DNA from: Larus michahellis
Lineage: Eukaryota; Chordata; Aves; Charadriiformes; Laridae
Assembly (NCBI RefSeq): GCF_964199755.1
Contig: NC_133899.1
Coordinates: forward strand, 1,860,001-1,924,000
DNA length: 64,000 nucleotides
Direction of reading: 5' to 3'
In this document: piece by piece, positions 1 to 11,090 of the stretch
How positions within the stretch are numbered: position 1 is the first letter of the stretch
Layout: each line of letters begins with the position of its first letter
The notes under the pieces: model-generated
Told to the model about the DNA's origin: nothing
Database searches by the model: none
Seen by the model: the letters and a program-made list of their open reading frames with translations, nothing else
Position numbers and translations under genes: made by a program

Positions 1-1458
1 AAGATGAACACCCCAGCTCTCCCAGGCTCTCCTGGCATGGGCAACGATACAGAAAAGGGCTGAAGACCAAAATCAGACACGGGGAGACCAGAGAGGAATC
101 CACCCCTTGTCCCTCATGTTGGGAGAACCAAGACTGCCAGCCTGGTGAAGGGGACCAAGGACACACGTCCCAAGTCTTCCTCCCCCTACAAGGAGGAATG
201 AAAGCATAAAACAATAATAAAGAGATTGATGGAGATTTTGAGGGTGCTGCGACAAAGGTTGAGGGTGCTACAACAGAGCTTAGCTCAAGGGAAACAGTTG
301 CGGAAAGAAGCTTCTTCTTGACAGATGGATTCAATTTGAATGTGCAAGGACATAGTCTTCTGGAATCAAGGCTGCTCCTGTGATAAGAAAAGTTTTCAGC
401 TGAGAAACAAGGGGACACGACGCTAACATAATCTCTGCCTCTGTGTTTACTACCAGGAAGAAATAAAATACAACTATGGCCAAATAAAAAAAAAATAAAA
501 ATCAGAGGACAGACAGAAAGAAGGAAGGAGATATAAGTCCATACGAAAATGCAATTGTGATCAATGAGAAGCTGCTAAAATGTTTGTGCAGTAATGAAAG
601 CAGCCTGGGCAACAAAGTGGAGAAACTTGAATTACTTGGGCGGGACACAAAACAGGATACTGAGGAGATGAGAGGAACACGGTGAAACAGAAATCGTAAC
701 CGGAATATACACAACTGCAGAATCCAACGCTGCGAGGGCTTTGGAAGGAGTTTTTGGAAGAAGCGGAGGCAAATGGAAAATGAGAAAAAATGCAGCGTGA
801 GTTTACCAAAGGTGGATTGTGCCAGAAAACCTGAGGACTGATGTTCCAGATAGAAGAAAAGCAGCAGATCTAATCCAGGCTGCCTTCAACAATGTGTTCC
901 CCATGCTGCCAGCCCTGGGGGGCGGCTACTGATGGGGGAGATCATGAGGTTGAGGGCAAGACTCGTGAGGTGGAGGAGATGAAGCTCAAAGCATCCCATG
1001 ATGGGTAGCCATCCAGCCTTGTCAGCCAGCCTTTGGCTCTCCATAGCTCAACTTGAATTTCACCCCAAGTCCCAAGAAACAGTTCAACCCTGAATCAGCA
1101 ACTTGCTGTCCTGGTGAAGGCATCCTACGAGGCTCCAGCACCACAGGGCAGCGACCTGCTGATGGGAGATGGAACTGGGATGCTGGAGGTAAAGTTCACC
1201 ATAGAGAGACTTGTGGGAGGTACCAGTACACGAGGATGGGATGCAGCAGGGACAAGAAAACCGGTGAAAAATTCTACCGTCGGGAGGAGATATGTTCTGA
1301 AAGCGTAGGAGCACCAAGGACAAAGAACAAACTGGTTTAGGCTGAGGTCTGACCAGACTAGGAAAAGGAAGAAACGAGTGCAGAGACAGGACTCCCTGGG
1401 CCAGGTGGTCACATCCCGACCAGCATGTCCGTACCTGTCCACTTTCAGGAATGCCGGT
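1..1458. other. Intronic sequence left of the first CR1, unclassified
   Basis: Within the ACSF3 intron that runs off the left edge. A purine-rich block at about 430-970 reads like decayed interspersed repeat, but I cannot assign it to a family. Short ORFs at 1053-1340 and 1084-1461 have no recognised homology and overlap each other. Confidence 0.4.
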
Positions 1459-1965
1459 CATAGAATCATAGAATCACAGGGTTGGAAGGGCCCTCTGGAG
1501 ATCATCTAGTCCAACCCCCCTGTCAGAGCAGGGTCATCTTATATCAGGTGGCACAGGAACGCGTCCAGGCGGGTTTGGGATGTCTCCAGAGACGGAGACT
1601 CCCCCACCTCTCTGGGCAGCCTGTGCCAGGGCTCTGCCACCCTCACAGCAAAGAAGTTCCTCCTCGTGTTGAGATGGAACTTCCTATGCTCCAGTTTGTG
1701 CCCGTTACCTCTTGTCCTGTCACTGGGCACCACTGAGAAGAGCCTGGCCCCATCCTCCTGACACCCCCCCTTTCAGTATTTATAAGCATTGATAAGGTCC
1801 CCCCTCAGCCGTCTTTTTTCCAGACTGAAGAGACCCAAATCCCTCAGCCTCTCCTCATCAGAGAGGTGTTCCAGTCCCCTCAGCATCTTGGTAGCCCTTT
1901 GCTGCACCCTCTCCAGCAGGTCCCTGTCCTTCTGGAACCGGGGAGCCCGGAACTAGACATAGTAG
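1459..1965 (-). mobile_element. CR1 LINE, 3'-end fragment (5' truncated)
   Basis: The plus strand begins at 1459 with two tagged copies of the octamer catagaat, followed by a GGTTGGAAGG-type segment, the reverse complement of the CR1 3' terminus, so the element points left. The rest is the diagnostic CR1 3' coding and untranslated region: the minus strand reads [21 protein letters not shown] and [16 protein letters not shown] segments. Frames are broken, so it is a dead copy. Homology fades at about 1965, where the element is 5' truncated, as most avian CR1 copies are. Confidence 0.9.
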
Positions 1966-2579
1966 CCCAGAACTGGCTGCCTATAACCTCAGGAGCTACT
2001 TGCAGGAGAAGGGCCAGGCACACTCACACCAGCCATTTCAAATTACCTGGATGGATGAGATGAGGAGACACCACCCGAGAGGTGCACGTGCAACAGCACC
2101 TCCACGCACGACCCGGCCCAGAGACATGCCAAGTGCCAAAGTCCACAGCACCTGCCCCCACCCATGGCACACCGCCCGCGGGCAGCAGCCATGGAGGTGC
2201 CTAGACCTTGGAGGAAGCCTCCAAGACAACCCTGGCAGCTCAGTGGGGACCGGGCACCTCCCCACCGGTTCTCCAGAGACCTGGGATGAATGCGAACGAG
2301 GTGGAGCCACTCCTGGTCCCCTCCACAGGGGCATCAACGGCCGAGACCTCCGGCCTTAACAAAGGGTGATGGCGGCAGCTGCCCCCAGCACCCGCAGCCC
2401 CATGGAGGTGCTGGAAACCAACAGCAAGCCTGTTAGCAGATGGCAGGGACGCAGGGGACACGGGGAGGAGGGGCCAGGAGATGCTGGTGGCTTTCGGGAG
2501 GGATGGCCGCAGCCGCGCCGGTTCTCATCCAGGACGACAGCTTGCATATGGATAAACAACGAGATAATTACAACCTTTG

Positions 2580-2617
2580 CAGGGGGGGGAGTGGCGGGGG
2601 TGGGTGGGGAGGGGAGA
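2580..2617 (+). other. G-rich quadruplex-prone tract
   Basis: Several runs of three to eight G separated by one to three bases on the plus strand (C-rich in the ACSF3 transcript). It meets the simple four-run rule for a G-quadruplex. Confidence 0.6.
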
Positions 2618-2828
2618 AAAGCCCATGGCTGCAGCATCCTCCTGCTGCCAGCTCCTGCAACCCGTACGTCCCGCACGGCTCCCTTCGCAGCCTCATCACG
2701 AGCAAATTACTCGCCATAAAAGCCCTGGCTAGAGCACTGCATTAGATACAGCTGTGAAACCATTTATCTATTGATAGACCCCTATTGTCAGGGACTGGGG
2801 TTTGGCTTTCGTGCGAGCGAGCAATTTG

Positions 2829-2925
2829 GAAAAGGGAAAAAAAAAAAGAAAAAAAAAAAAGAAAGAAAACCAACAAAAATGACAACCCAAAAAAACCCTA
2901 CCAACCAACAAACAAACAAATAAAG
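2829..2925 (+). repeat. A-rich and A/C-rich low-complexity tract
   Basis: Poly-A runs interrupted by single G, grading into repeats of caaa/ccaa. Simple sequence; the transcript strand is T/G-rich. Confidence 0.8.
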
Positions 2926-5722
2926 AAGGAGAGAGACAATACCCGACAGCTCGCAGGGTTTCCAGGCCTCTGCCAGCTGGGAAGCTAAGCGTATGAAATA
3001 TGCATTGCACTGAACAAAGCAAACTGAAACGTTCGGCGCTGGGAAGCTGTAACCCTTTCCTGTGCGCCGGAGCCAGCCGGGGGGAGAGCGAGATTCCCAG
3101 GCTGCCAAAAAGTTAAGGGGAAAAAAGACCTAGAGAAAAAGCATCCGGGGTCATGGGTAGGGAGGAACGCTGACAGCTTCCCCTACACCGACACCCAGGC
3201 TTTTTGGGTAAAGAGCCTGTTCCTATAGGATCAGACGAACTCAACAGGCAGCTGCTTAAGGCAGGTTAAATGTTTCAGAACTGCTTCGGACGAGAGCAAT
3301 GGCCGGGATGGCTCAAAGCAGACGAAGCTGCTGCTGTCCCCTGATGTCCACTTCCAGACCTCTGCTCCCCAGGGATGTACTGGAGGAGGAGCACTTCCCC
3401 AAGCACTCGATGGACAGCATCTCCCCAGGGGACCACGCTCCGCACCACCACGCTCCTGCGCAGGGAGGAGGTGGATGACACCGTGTCAGGCACTGTGACT
3501 CTGCCGGGCAGTGCCACCCCCGGCCCGCGCTGCCCCACCGCGGGTGGCCCTGTCCCACAACAGGCTGTAGAGCGTCCTCGGCTGGGGAGGGATCGTGCAG
3601 CGAGGGATCTAGTCAGGCTGGAGCACCTCGTTTCGCTGTTGGGAGTGGTGATGCAGCTTCAGGCAGGGCACGGCCCACAGCCTGAAGCACGTGGCTCCGT
3701 GTCAGCTCAGGAAAGCAGCTCGCAGCCCACGGTGCAGCGACAATCAGCAAGGAAACAGCACAAGAGTCAGCTAGAAAGCCTGAGCAAACCAGACGCGATG
3801 GAGCACAAGGCTCATGAGAGCCTCAAGGAGATCGGAGGGCTGGAGCACGTGCGTGAAAGGAATCCAACACTCTAATCAAGGGATGGGAGAAAATGAAGGG
3901 AAGAACAGAGATCCGGCAAACTTTCAGCTAAGTAGATTATTGATCTTCAGGGTGTGCCAGAAACCAGCTTTGCAAATTACAGCAGTCCCCTGCTGCAAGC
4001 TCAGGCAGTTACCGGATGGCAAAGCAGAAACGCTCCCCACCTCCCCGTTCCCACCACCCACACGCCTTCCTCTGCCACCGCCGCGATGCCGCCAGGCTCC
4101 TGTTTGCACCTCGCTGCAGCAGGACACGCAAACACGTCCAAAGGGTGACAACGTGAAAGGAAACGGCGCGATCCGCCAGCATCTAATGGGAGAGACGGTG
4201 TTAGCGGGGAAGAAACAGCTCAGGGAAAGTCTGTTGTCTTCTGTTGCCGAGAGGGAGCAGAAGGCAGAAACCTCAGCCCAACGCAAGCGGGGAAGGCGGT
4301 GACCTTGCGAGGCTCCGTACAGCTAAGCAAATAATTTCCTTGGCAAAGGCAGGCGCTCTTTCCGCTCGCAGTCAGGAGGGTTTCTGCACAGCGGAGCCGA
4401 GGTGTGAACGCCTCGCAGATTGCCCTGACAATGCGCCTAACCCCCGGCACAAAGATCACCTGCTCGCAGGAGCCGAGAGGCTGGTGAGAAGAGACGGCTC
4501 CGAGCCCGACTCCTGCCGGGGTGCTCAGCATCCCACCAAATCTGCCCCACCGTGCTCGCTCTTAGCCCTCCGTGCTGCCGGGCACGGCCGCCCCACGGCA
4601 CGGCTGCCCCACGGCACGGCCTCGTGCCCCCGCTGTGGCCGGGATCAGCTCCGGCTTGGCAGCTTCATTATTATCTGCGCAGCGGCACAGATGTGCACCG
4701 CGCTTTCTGTGTACGGAGAGAGGTCCCTGCCCTGAAAGTCTCATAAGTGAAGCAGACGGCAGGCGCTCCCTGGGCCGGCCCGGCTGCCGGGAGGTGTTTA
4801 TTTCCAGCAATCCCTTACGTGACATTTGGTAATTTTTCACAGCGTCAATGCCAAACCGGAGAGAAATGCCCAGAGCAGGGATGGGGCTGCGGAGGCTCGT
4901 ATCAAACCCTGGCAGAACGGGCGCTGGGAGGGCCGCGTGCCTCCTGTCACCAGCCCCGCCACCACTGTCCTTCCACCGGGACCCCTCTGCCTTTGCCGGG
5001 TCCACACCACAGACCTCCCAGCCCTCAAAAAAACATGCTGTAAGCCTCAGAGCCCCCCCTGCGAGGGAGGTGAGGAAGTATTTGTTCATCCCTTCTCGTA
5101 AGAGGCAAGAAAAAGGCCACGCCGGGGTTGTCCCGTGGCACAGGCAGGGAGGGTGACACTGACCGGGTCTTCTCATCCCGGGGACAGCCCCTCTGCCGTG
5201 AAGAAGCTGTTTTTAAAAAAAGCCAGGCCTTTCTTTGACTGGTGGAGCGTGATGAGCACTCGGACTGTCAGATCCTCCTTGTTTTAAATAAATTCCACTG
5301 ACGTACTCTCTTCTGACATAAATTATTAACCAAGCATGATGCACACAGTGTGCCAGCAGCAGCATGGCAGGGCAGGAACAGGCAGCAGGTGAGGCTTTCC
5401 GCCCGCAACCGCAGGTGTGAAGCAGTGAAATTACCCCGTCCCTGGGAGAAGAGGTGTGCCACCACGGCCGCCACCCGCCCGCCAGCGTGGCCACACGATG
5501 CAAAGTCACGCTCCATACCCAGGCCATATAAAACCCAAACTCCTGTCACCTCCACGCGTCCGCCTGGGCCAAGACATGCTGAGAGCGGGGACTGTTTTTC
5601 ATACCTCCCCACGGCCCTTCTGGCAGTCCCAGGGGCAGCGGCTCCGCTCTGCTCCTGGAAATGCTGTGGATGTCCTGGAGGTACCCAGCCAGCCACTGTC
5701 TCCTAGGGTGGCCCAAAGCAGA

Positions 5723-6532
5723 TCATAGAATCATAGAATCTTCATGGTTGGAAAGGACCTCTGAGATCATTGAGTCCAACCATACACACACACACAAAAA
5801 ACCCCAAAAAACCAACCAACCAACCAAACAAACCAAAAAATCCAAAAAACCCAAAAAAAACCCCCAACAACCTACAATCTCTGCCTTTCAGAGCATGCCC
5901 TGAAGTGCCAAATCTATACGCTTCTTAAACACCTCTAGGGATGGCGACTCAACCCCCTCCCTAGGCAGGCTGTCCCAGTGCCTGACCACTCTTTCAGTAA
6001 AGTAATTCTTCCTCATATCTAATCTAAACCTCCCCTGCCGCAGCTTCGGACCATTTCCTCTGGTCCTGTCATTACTCACCCGGGAGAAGAGACCAGCACC
6101 CCCCTCTCTGCACCCTCCGTTCAGGTAGTCGTAGAGGGCAATGAGGTCTCCCCTCAGCCTCCTCTTCTCCAAGCTAAACATGCCCAGCTCCCTCAGCCTC
6201 TCCTCATACGACCTGGTCTCCAGACCCCTCACCAGCCTGGTCGCTCTCCTCTGGACACGCTCCAGTGCCTCAATGTCCCTCTTGTACAGCGGGGCCCAGA
6301 ACTGAACACAGCACTCGAGGTGAGGCCTCACCAGTGCCCAGTACAGAGGCACCATCACTTCCCTACTCCTGCTGGCCACGCTATTCCTGATACAAGCCAG
6401 AATGCTGTTGGCCTTCTTGGCCACCTGGGCACACTGCTGGCTCATGTTAAGATGGCCGTCCACCAGCACCCCCAGGTCCTTTTCTGCTGGGCAGCTTTCC
6501 AGACACTCTGCCCCAAGCCTGTAGCGCTGCTT
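5723..6532 (-). mobile_element. CR1 LINE with an open reverse-transcriptase C-terminal frame
   Basis: The 3' octamer pair catagaat is at 5723-5738, then the CR1 tail, then an A/C-rich insertion (5782-5872), then the end of ORF2. The minus-strand frame is open from the stop near 5888 to the truncation at about 6532. It includes the family landmarks [33 protein letters not shown] and [15 protein letters not shown]. These belong to the region downstream of the catalytic domain, so this copy cannot move by itself. The absence of stops over about 640 bases suggests it is younger than the copy at 1459. The 5' truncation is abrupt. Confidence 0.95.
5782..5872 (+). repeat. A/C-only low-complexity insertion inside CR1
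   Basis: About 90 bases made almost wholly of A and C: a short (ac)n, then runs of ccaa, caaa and poly-A with C clusters. It lies between the CR1 3' terminal segment and the end of ORF2, where other CR1 copies have ordinary sequence. Confidence 0.85.
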
Positions 6533-8921
6533 GGGACCATTTCTCTCCCTTCAGATGGGACCATTGCTCTCCCTTCAGCCTGAAGAAACACCCAGTTTAG
6601 CTGGGACAAGGAGCGAGGTGGGTGAGATGGGGACAGCCTTTCAGAGAGGGACCAACCCATCAGCCAACGCCCAGAGGCAAACTCTACCACCTCCCCACAC
6701 CCTCCCCGCTTGATGTCTTGAGAATTCACCAGAACAGTCAAAAAAAAAAATTCCCGAGGGAGAGCTTGATGGAAAGGCAGCCATCAGCAAGCGCCGTGGG
6801 GCCAACACCAGCACTGGTGGGAGCTCCTGGTAGCACTGGTATGGACCTCAGCCACCCGCGCTGGGGGCTGAAGTGTGTATGTGAGAAACGGCTGGGATAA
6901 AAGGGCAATTCCTCTGCCCCAGATACAAACTCAAGCAGCCCGGAGTCAGAGAAAAGAGGAGAGTTGTGTGAGCCTCATCTCTCTGAAGCCCTGGGGGGTG
7001 GTGGGATTTCAGCACCAGACACAGGTCATCCGGGCTCCCCGTCTTCTCCGGTCGCTCGATACAACAACCAGAAAAAAGGGGAAGGAGTATTGAGCAGAAA
7101 AAAAAAAAAAACACATTACTTTTTTTTCCCCTCTCATAATTCAGACCAACAACATCCACATTTCATCCTGGAAGTAGCTGCGCTTTGGGGATTCTTGTGT
7201 CTAAGATCTAATTTGTAAAGCGTCTAGGGATCCCTTAGGGTAAAAAAAGCATTATAGGATCATTATTAAAATGGACACGTTATATTTCATGTCTCAGTTC
7301 CACACAAGTGGAAAAAAAAGGCCAAGATCTAACTCCAGGATGAGACTACAAAACCGTGAAACCTAGCACCCATCCAGTGGAGTGATAAAAATGGGATGCA
7401 CCTTCCTACGTGTTGAGTTCTGCACCCAGGTCTCCTGCTCTGCCCGCTGCTCGGCCACGCCATGGCAGTGACACAAAGTAAAGAGTGGCAACCCTTTTTT
7501 TAAATAAAAGCCACAATCCCTGGCCAGAGTGGTCCCTCTCCGCTCTCCCCTGGGCTCGTTTTGCACGGCTGGGGTGGGATCCAGCGCTCCGTCATGGCAT
7601 CGGAACACAGAATGCAACCTGCTGCCACCTGACCACAACCCACACACGGGGGGCTGCCCGTCGTCCTGCCGGCTCCTCCAGCTGCCAGCACAGATAATCT
7701 AGAGAAAAAAAAAAAAAAAAAAAAAAAGGCTTTCTCGAGCCTTTCACCAGTACTTACACCGGCAGTGTCCCTGGGACACCCTGCCCCAGACCAGAAAGCT
7801 CCTTTCAAACCCTCGGCATGTACGTGGCTAGATGAGAAGCTATTTCCTCGGAGGAGCGAGCGAAGATACGTATTTCAGGTTGAATCTCACGCCTGCCTGT
7901 CTCCCACCCACCCGGCGCACGCGACTGCTGGCGTAATTTCTCTCGCACACAGAGCATCTATCTGCTCAGCCCAGCCTGTACATCACCTGGCTCTTGATCT
8001 GTCGGAGGCGGCATGACCTGCACCCACAATGAGGGTGCAAAGGAGATGCAGCAGGAACGCAGACCCCCTTCAGCCGTTTCTGCGGGGAGAGAAAGGGGCT
8101 GAGGCAGCTGGACACCCCGGACCTTGGGCTGGGGGCTGCCTCTGCAGCGGGGAACACGTAGCACCCCAACACAGGGGCAGCGCACGGGGAAGGGGCCCAA
8201 CCACTTCACCATCGAGGATATCCAGCTTCTGAGATACCAGAACTGCTGGCGCAGATATCACTTGGCAGTCGGAGCTCGGCATGGAGCTGGACTTCCATGG
8301 AAACCTGGTGAGTTGCCCCCTGCATCATTTCAAAATGAATGCAATCCCCAAGGTCCCCAATTGTCCTTCCAGTTCTCACTGCTAAAACCCTGATCAAACC
8401 CAGTGAAATAAACACAGACCCCATTTCTAGATTTTCCAGCACTCATCCTCTCCTCCAGACGATTTAGTGACTGGAGTAGGGCCCGTCTGAATTCCTGTCA
8501 ATGCCTTGTTCTTACCTTTTGCAGCTGACTTCAACTTTTTTGACCCGGCTTTCAAAAGCCAGACACTGCTTGACCCATCACCTTCCTCTGGGCCACCAAC
8601 AGCCTCACCAGACACAGCATCATCTCGTTATACCATAGCCCTTATACCACAGCCTTCACCGTCCACCCCCATACAGAGGGGTGTTCTCTCTCACATGTTG
8701 TTCTTCTTTGCAGGCAAGGACAACACTTGCGCGGTCCACAAAGTACCATGGCTACAGTAAGCCATAAATGAGTACGAGAAAGAGAAAACTCTAAATAGCA
8801 TCACTGAGTTCCTGGGAATAACAGCAGAGCACACCTCAACCCTCAGGGCTTCAAAGAGCTAGGGGGGAGAGAACTTTTCACAAGACAAAACGAAGCAGCA
8901 GAGGCCGTGGCTGAGCAGTAC
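6533..8921. other. Intronic sequence downstream of ACSF3 exon 5
   Basis: ACSF3 intron with a 23-base poly-A run (7705-7727). No exon resembling the next ACSF3 segment was found on the minus strand and no other gene is seen. Confidence 0.6.
7705..7727 (+). repeat. Poly-A tract (23 A)
   Basis: Uninterrupted homopolymer; no retrotransposed gene body recognised next to it. Confidence 0.95.
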
Positions 8922-9034
8922 CTGCGTGTTGTATTCATCTCCCTGAGCATGGACGGTGTAGGAACGACCACCATTTTTCAAGGTCTCGGTGGCGATGCGC
9001 ACTTTCACCCCTGGAAGCGGGGTGCCCACAGAAC
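8922..9034 (-). CDS. ACSF3: ACSF3 coding exon 5
   Basis: 113 bases; acceptor CTTGCAG before 9034 and donor GTACTG after 8922. It completes the split Gly codon from exon 4 and encodes [14 protein letters not shown] through DEYNTQ, residues 387-424, ending in phase 0. The Gly-Thr-Pro-Leu-Pro-Gly-Val segment is the usual strand after A5. The segment around residues 400-418 is less conserved, as it is in relatives. The open frame continues into the intron for about 20 codons, but those residues do not resemble the family. The next exon (A6/A7 motifs) is not in the window. Confidence 0.93.
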
Positions 9035-9364
9035 CTGCAAGAGAAAACAAGAGTGAAACAGTGGACAGCCTCTGGGAAACAACGAAATCAAGGATGCAAA
9101 AGAGCAGCTGCTCGTCTATCAATGGCATCTGCAGACTGTGCTGGCACTAAAGAACTTCCTAGCAGGGGGTTACCCTTCAGGAAGGCTTCGATCACATCGT
9201 ATGTCTGCATGCAAATGTCACTGCGGTGCAATACGCTGCTGTTCGCTGAGCAGGCAGTGTTGGAAATGCCTAGGAAAACAAATGTGTCTCCGGCCCTGAA
9301 CAGTCTCTCTTGGCCAGTCTTTGAAGACATCAGCACAGCTTCGTAGCTCAGTAATGAAGCTGTC

Positions 9365-9395
9365 TTTTTTTTTTTTTTTTTTTTTAAAAAAAAAA
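9365..9395 (+). repeat. Adjacent T21 and A10 homopolymers
   Basis: A run of T followed directly by a run of A, able to fold on itself. It lies 330 bases upstream (gene sense) of the exon 5 acceptor. Confidence 0.95.
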
Positions 9396-10929
9396 GCACC
9401 ACAAAACCTACACAGATGTGAAAAGAAAGAGCACGATGATTACTACAGTGGCTCACTGCTTCTCTACAGCCTGGACCTGACAGAGAAGGCAAAGGCTTAA
9501 CAGTGTGAGAATTGCAAGGGATTATCTCAGTTTTATGAGACATCAATAAACTCTATATAAAACATCACAGGAGAAAAGCAGAGATCAAAACCACAACGTT
9601 CTTCCACAGGTTTCAATTTTCAAAGCCAGGGAATCTGACACAGCGTCACGAACAACTGCTATTAAGCTCCAGGATGGTCCTGCGACCCGGAGCTCCCCAA
9701 CTCGCAGCCTGCGGCACTCCCACCCCTTGGCTTAGTGCACGCTCTTCTTGGTGAGCATCTGCAAGCACAGAAGAAAGGGCAGCTTTGTTCCTGCGACCTC
9801 TGGCTGACGGGGGGCTCCAGGCTCAGCAGCAACCAGGAGTGGTGGGCATCTGCTGGCTCGGCAGGTTTCACTCTGCATCTCAATGGCACAGGACGGCGCT
9901 CACTGCAAGATGAAGCCCGTGACTTTCATCCCCTGCGAGTGGGGAGAGGGATGTCAGCACAGAGCAGCCTGTGGCTCAGGAGGACCGGACAGGCCTGAGC
10001 TTAAATATCAGTAAGCGTACTCTTTATTTTAAGAGATGATCATTTTTTTTCCCCTGGGGAGCTTCCAGTTGGTGATGTTTCCTAGAGCTGCTAGGGTCAG
10101 CTCGACATTGGAAAGTCCTTAGAGCAGGGTGTGCAGGACCTGGAGCTCAGCGCTGTCTTCCTCTTGTCATCTGTTCTTCAGACGTTTGGGTTCAAGTGGC
10201 ATTTTCCCTATCCTGGTCTCATTCTCCTGTTCAAGCCCTGGAGATCCGGTATCTGTGACATCATGATTTTGTTTGCTACATTGGTCAGTTGCCATGGAAA
10301 TTGATATGTCGTCGTAGCCCAGATTTATGGCATCCCTGCAGGATCAGCTAAGAGCAGATGGGCTATGAGGGAGTGAGATTTTATTGCAGCGAAACTACCC
10401 GAACAATTAGCAAATCTGGCAAGAAATAAACAGAAAGCGACACGGCAGTTCTGTGATGTGTGTCTGTTCAGCTTGAAATTGCCTTCGGCATTCAGGTCAG
10501 GCAACACGCGCAGCCAGGCCCTTGTCTTACCATGAGCATCGCTTGGGCTGCTCCCATCTCCCGGCCAGACGCTGCCAGGAGTCAGAGACAGGGGACTGCA
10601 GCAGGGTACGGAGGGAGAAGCGTATGCCAGGACAAGTCACCAGGAGAAGCGCCCAGAGGTGCCATGTAGAGGTACTTATGTGTTTTAATAGTCTGTTACC
10701 TGCCATGGTAGACTCCAGGAGGACTGAAAAAGCGAGTAACAAGTCATGGAAAACACGCTGGGTGTCTGCGCATCAAGCTTGCTTGAAGCCACCCTTTAGA
10801 CTTCTATGGGAACATTTTCTCCAGTGCGAAAAACGCCTTGTGCGAACAGCCTCCAACCTGCCTGCGAGACGAGGCAAGGGACGACGGGCAGGCACCATAA
10901 AGTCAGTCTTGCAAAGCTCGCGGAGGGAG

Positions 10930-11090
10930 CAGTAACCAGCGCAACGAACTGCCATGGGCTCTCCCAATTTTGCCACCTCTGGAAGCCTTCAAATCGAGAT
11001 CAAATGGATGCCTTCCTGGAAGATGCTTCCTCCCTGGATGCAAGCTACTGACCTCAATGCAGAAATATAATGGACTGATCCACGGGCAGC
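10930..11090 (+). mobile_element. Possible degraded LINE-like 3' remnant
   Basis: A plus-strand translation segment reading LPILPPLEAFKSRSNG resembles the LPxxxxSLExFKxR end of CR1-type ORF2, but the match is short and no CR1 tail follows. Weak call. Confidence 0.3.

Larger units (their letters stand above)
1966..5720. other. Intronic sequence between the two CR1 copies
   Basis: Unique-looking intron of ACSF3. Visible features are a G-rich quadruplex-prone run (2580-2617), an A-rich tract (2829-2925) and modest GC-rich patches near 4560-5000. No gene recognised. Confidence 0.5.

Noticed and set aside
7705-7727. Poly-A runs as marks of processed pseudogenes
   Set aside because: No coding remnant or target duplication is seen beside any of the homopolymers in the window.
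8859-8921. Continuation of the ACSF3 exon 5 frame
   Set aside because: The open frame past 8922 does not match the family and a donor GT is present, so it is intron read-through.
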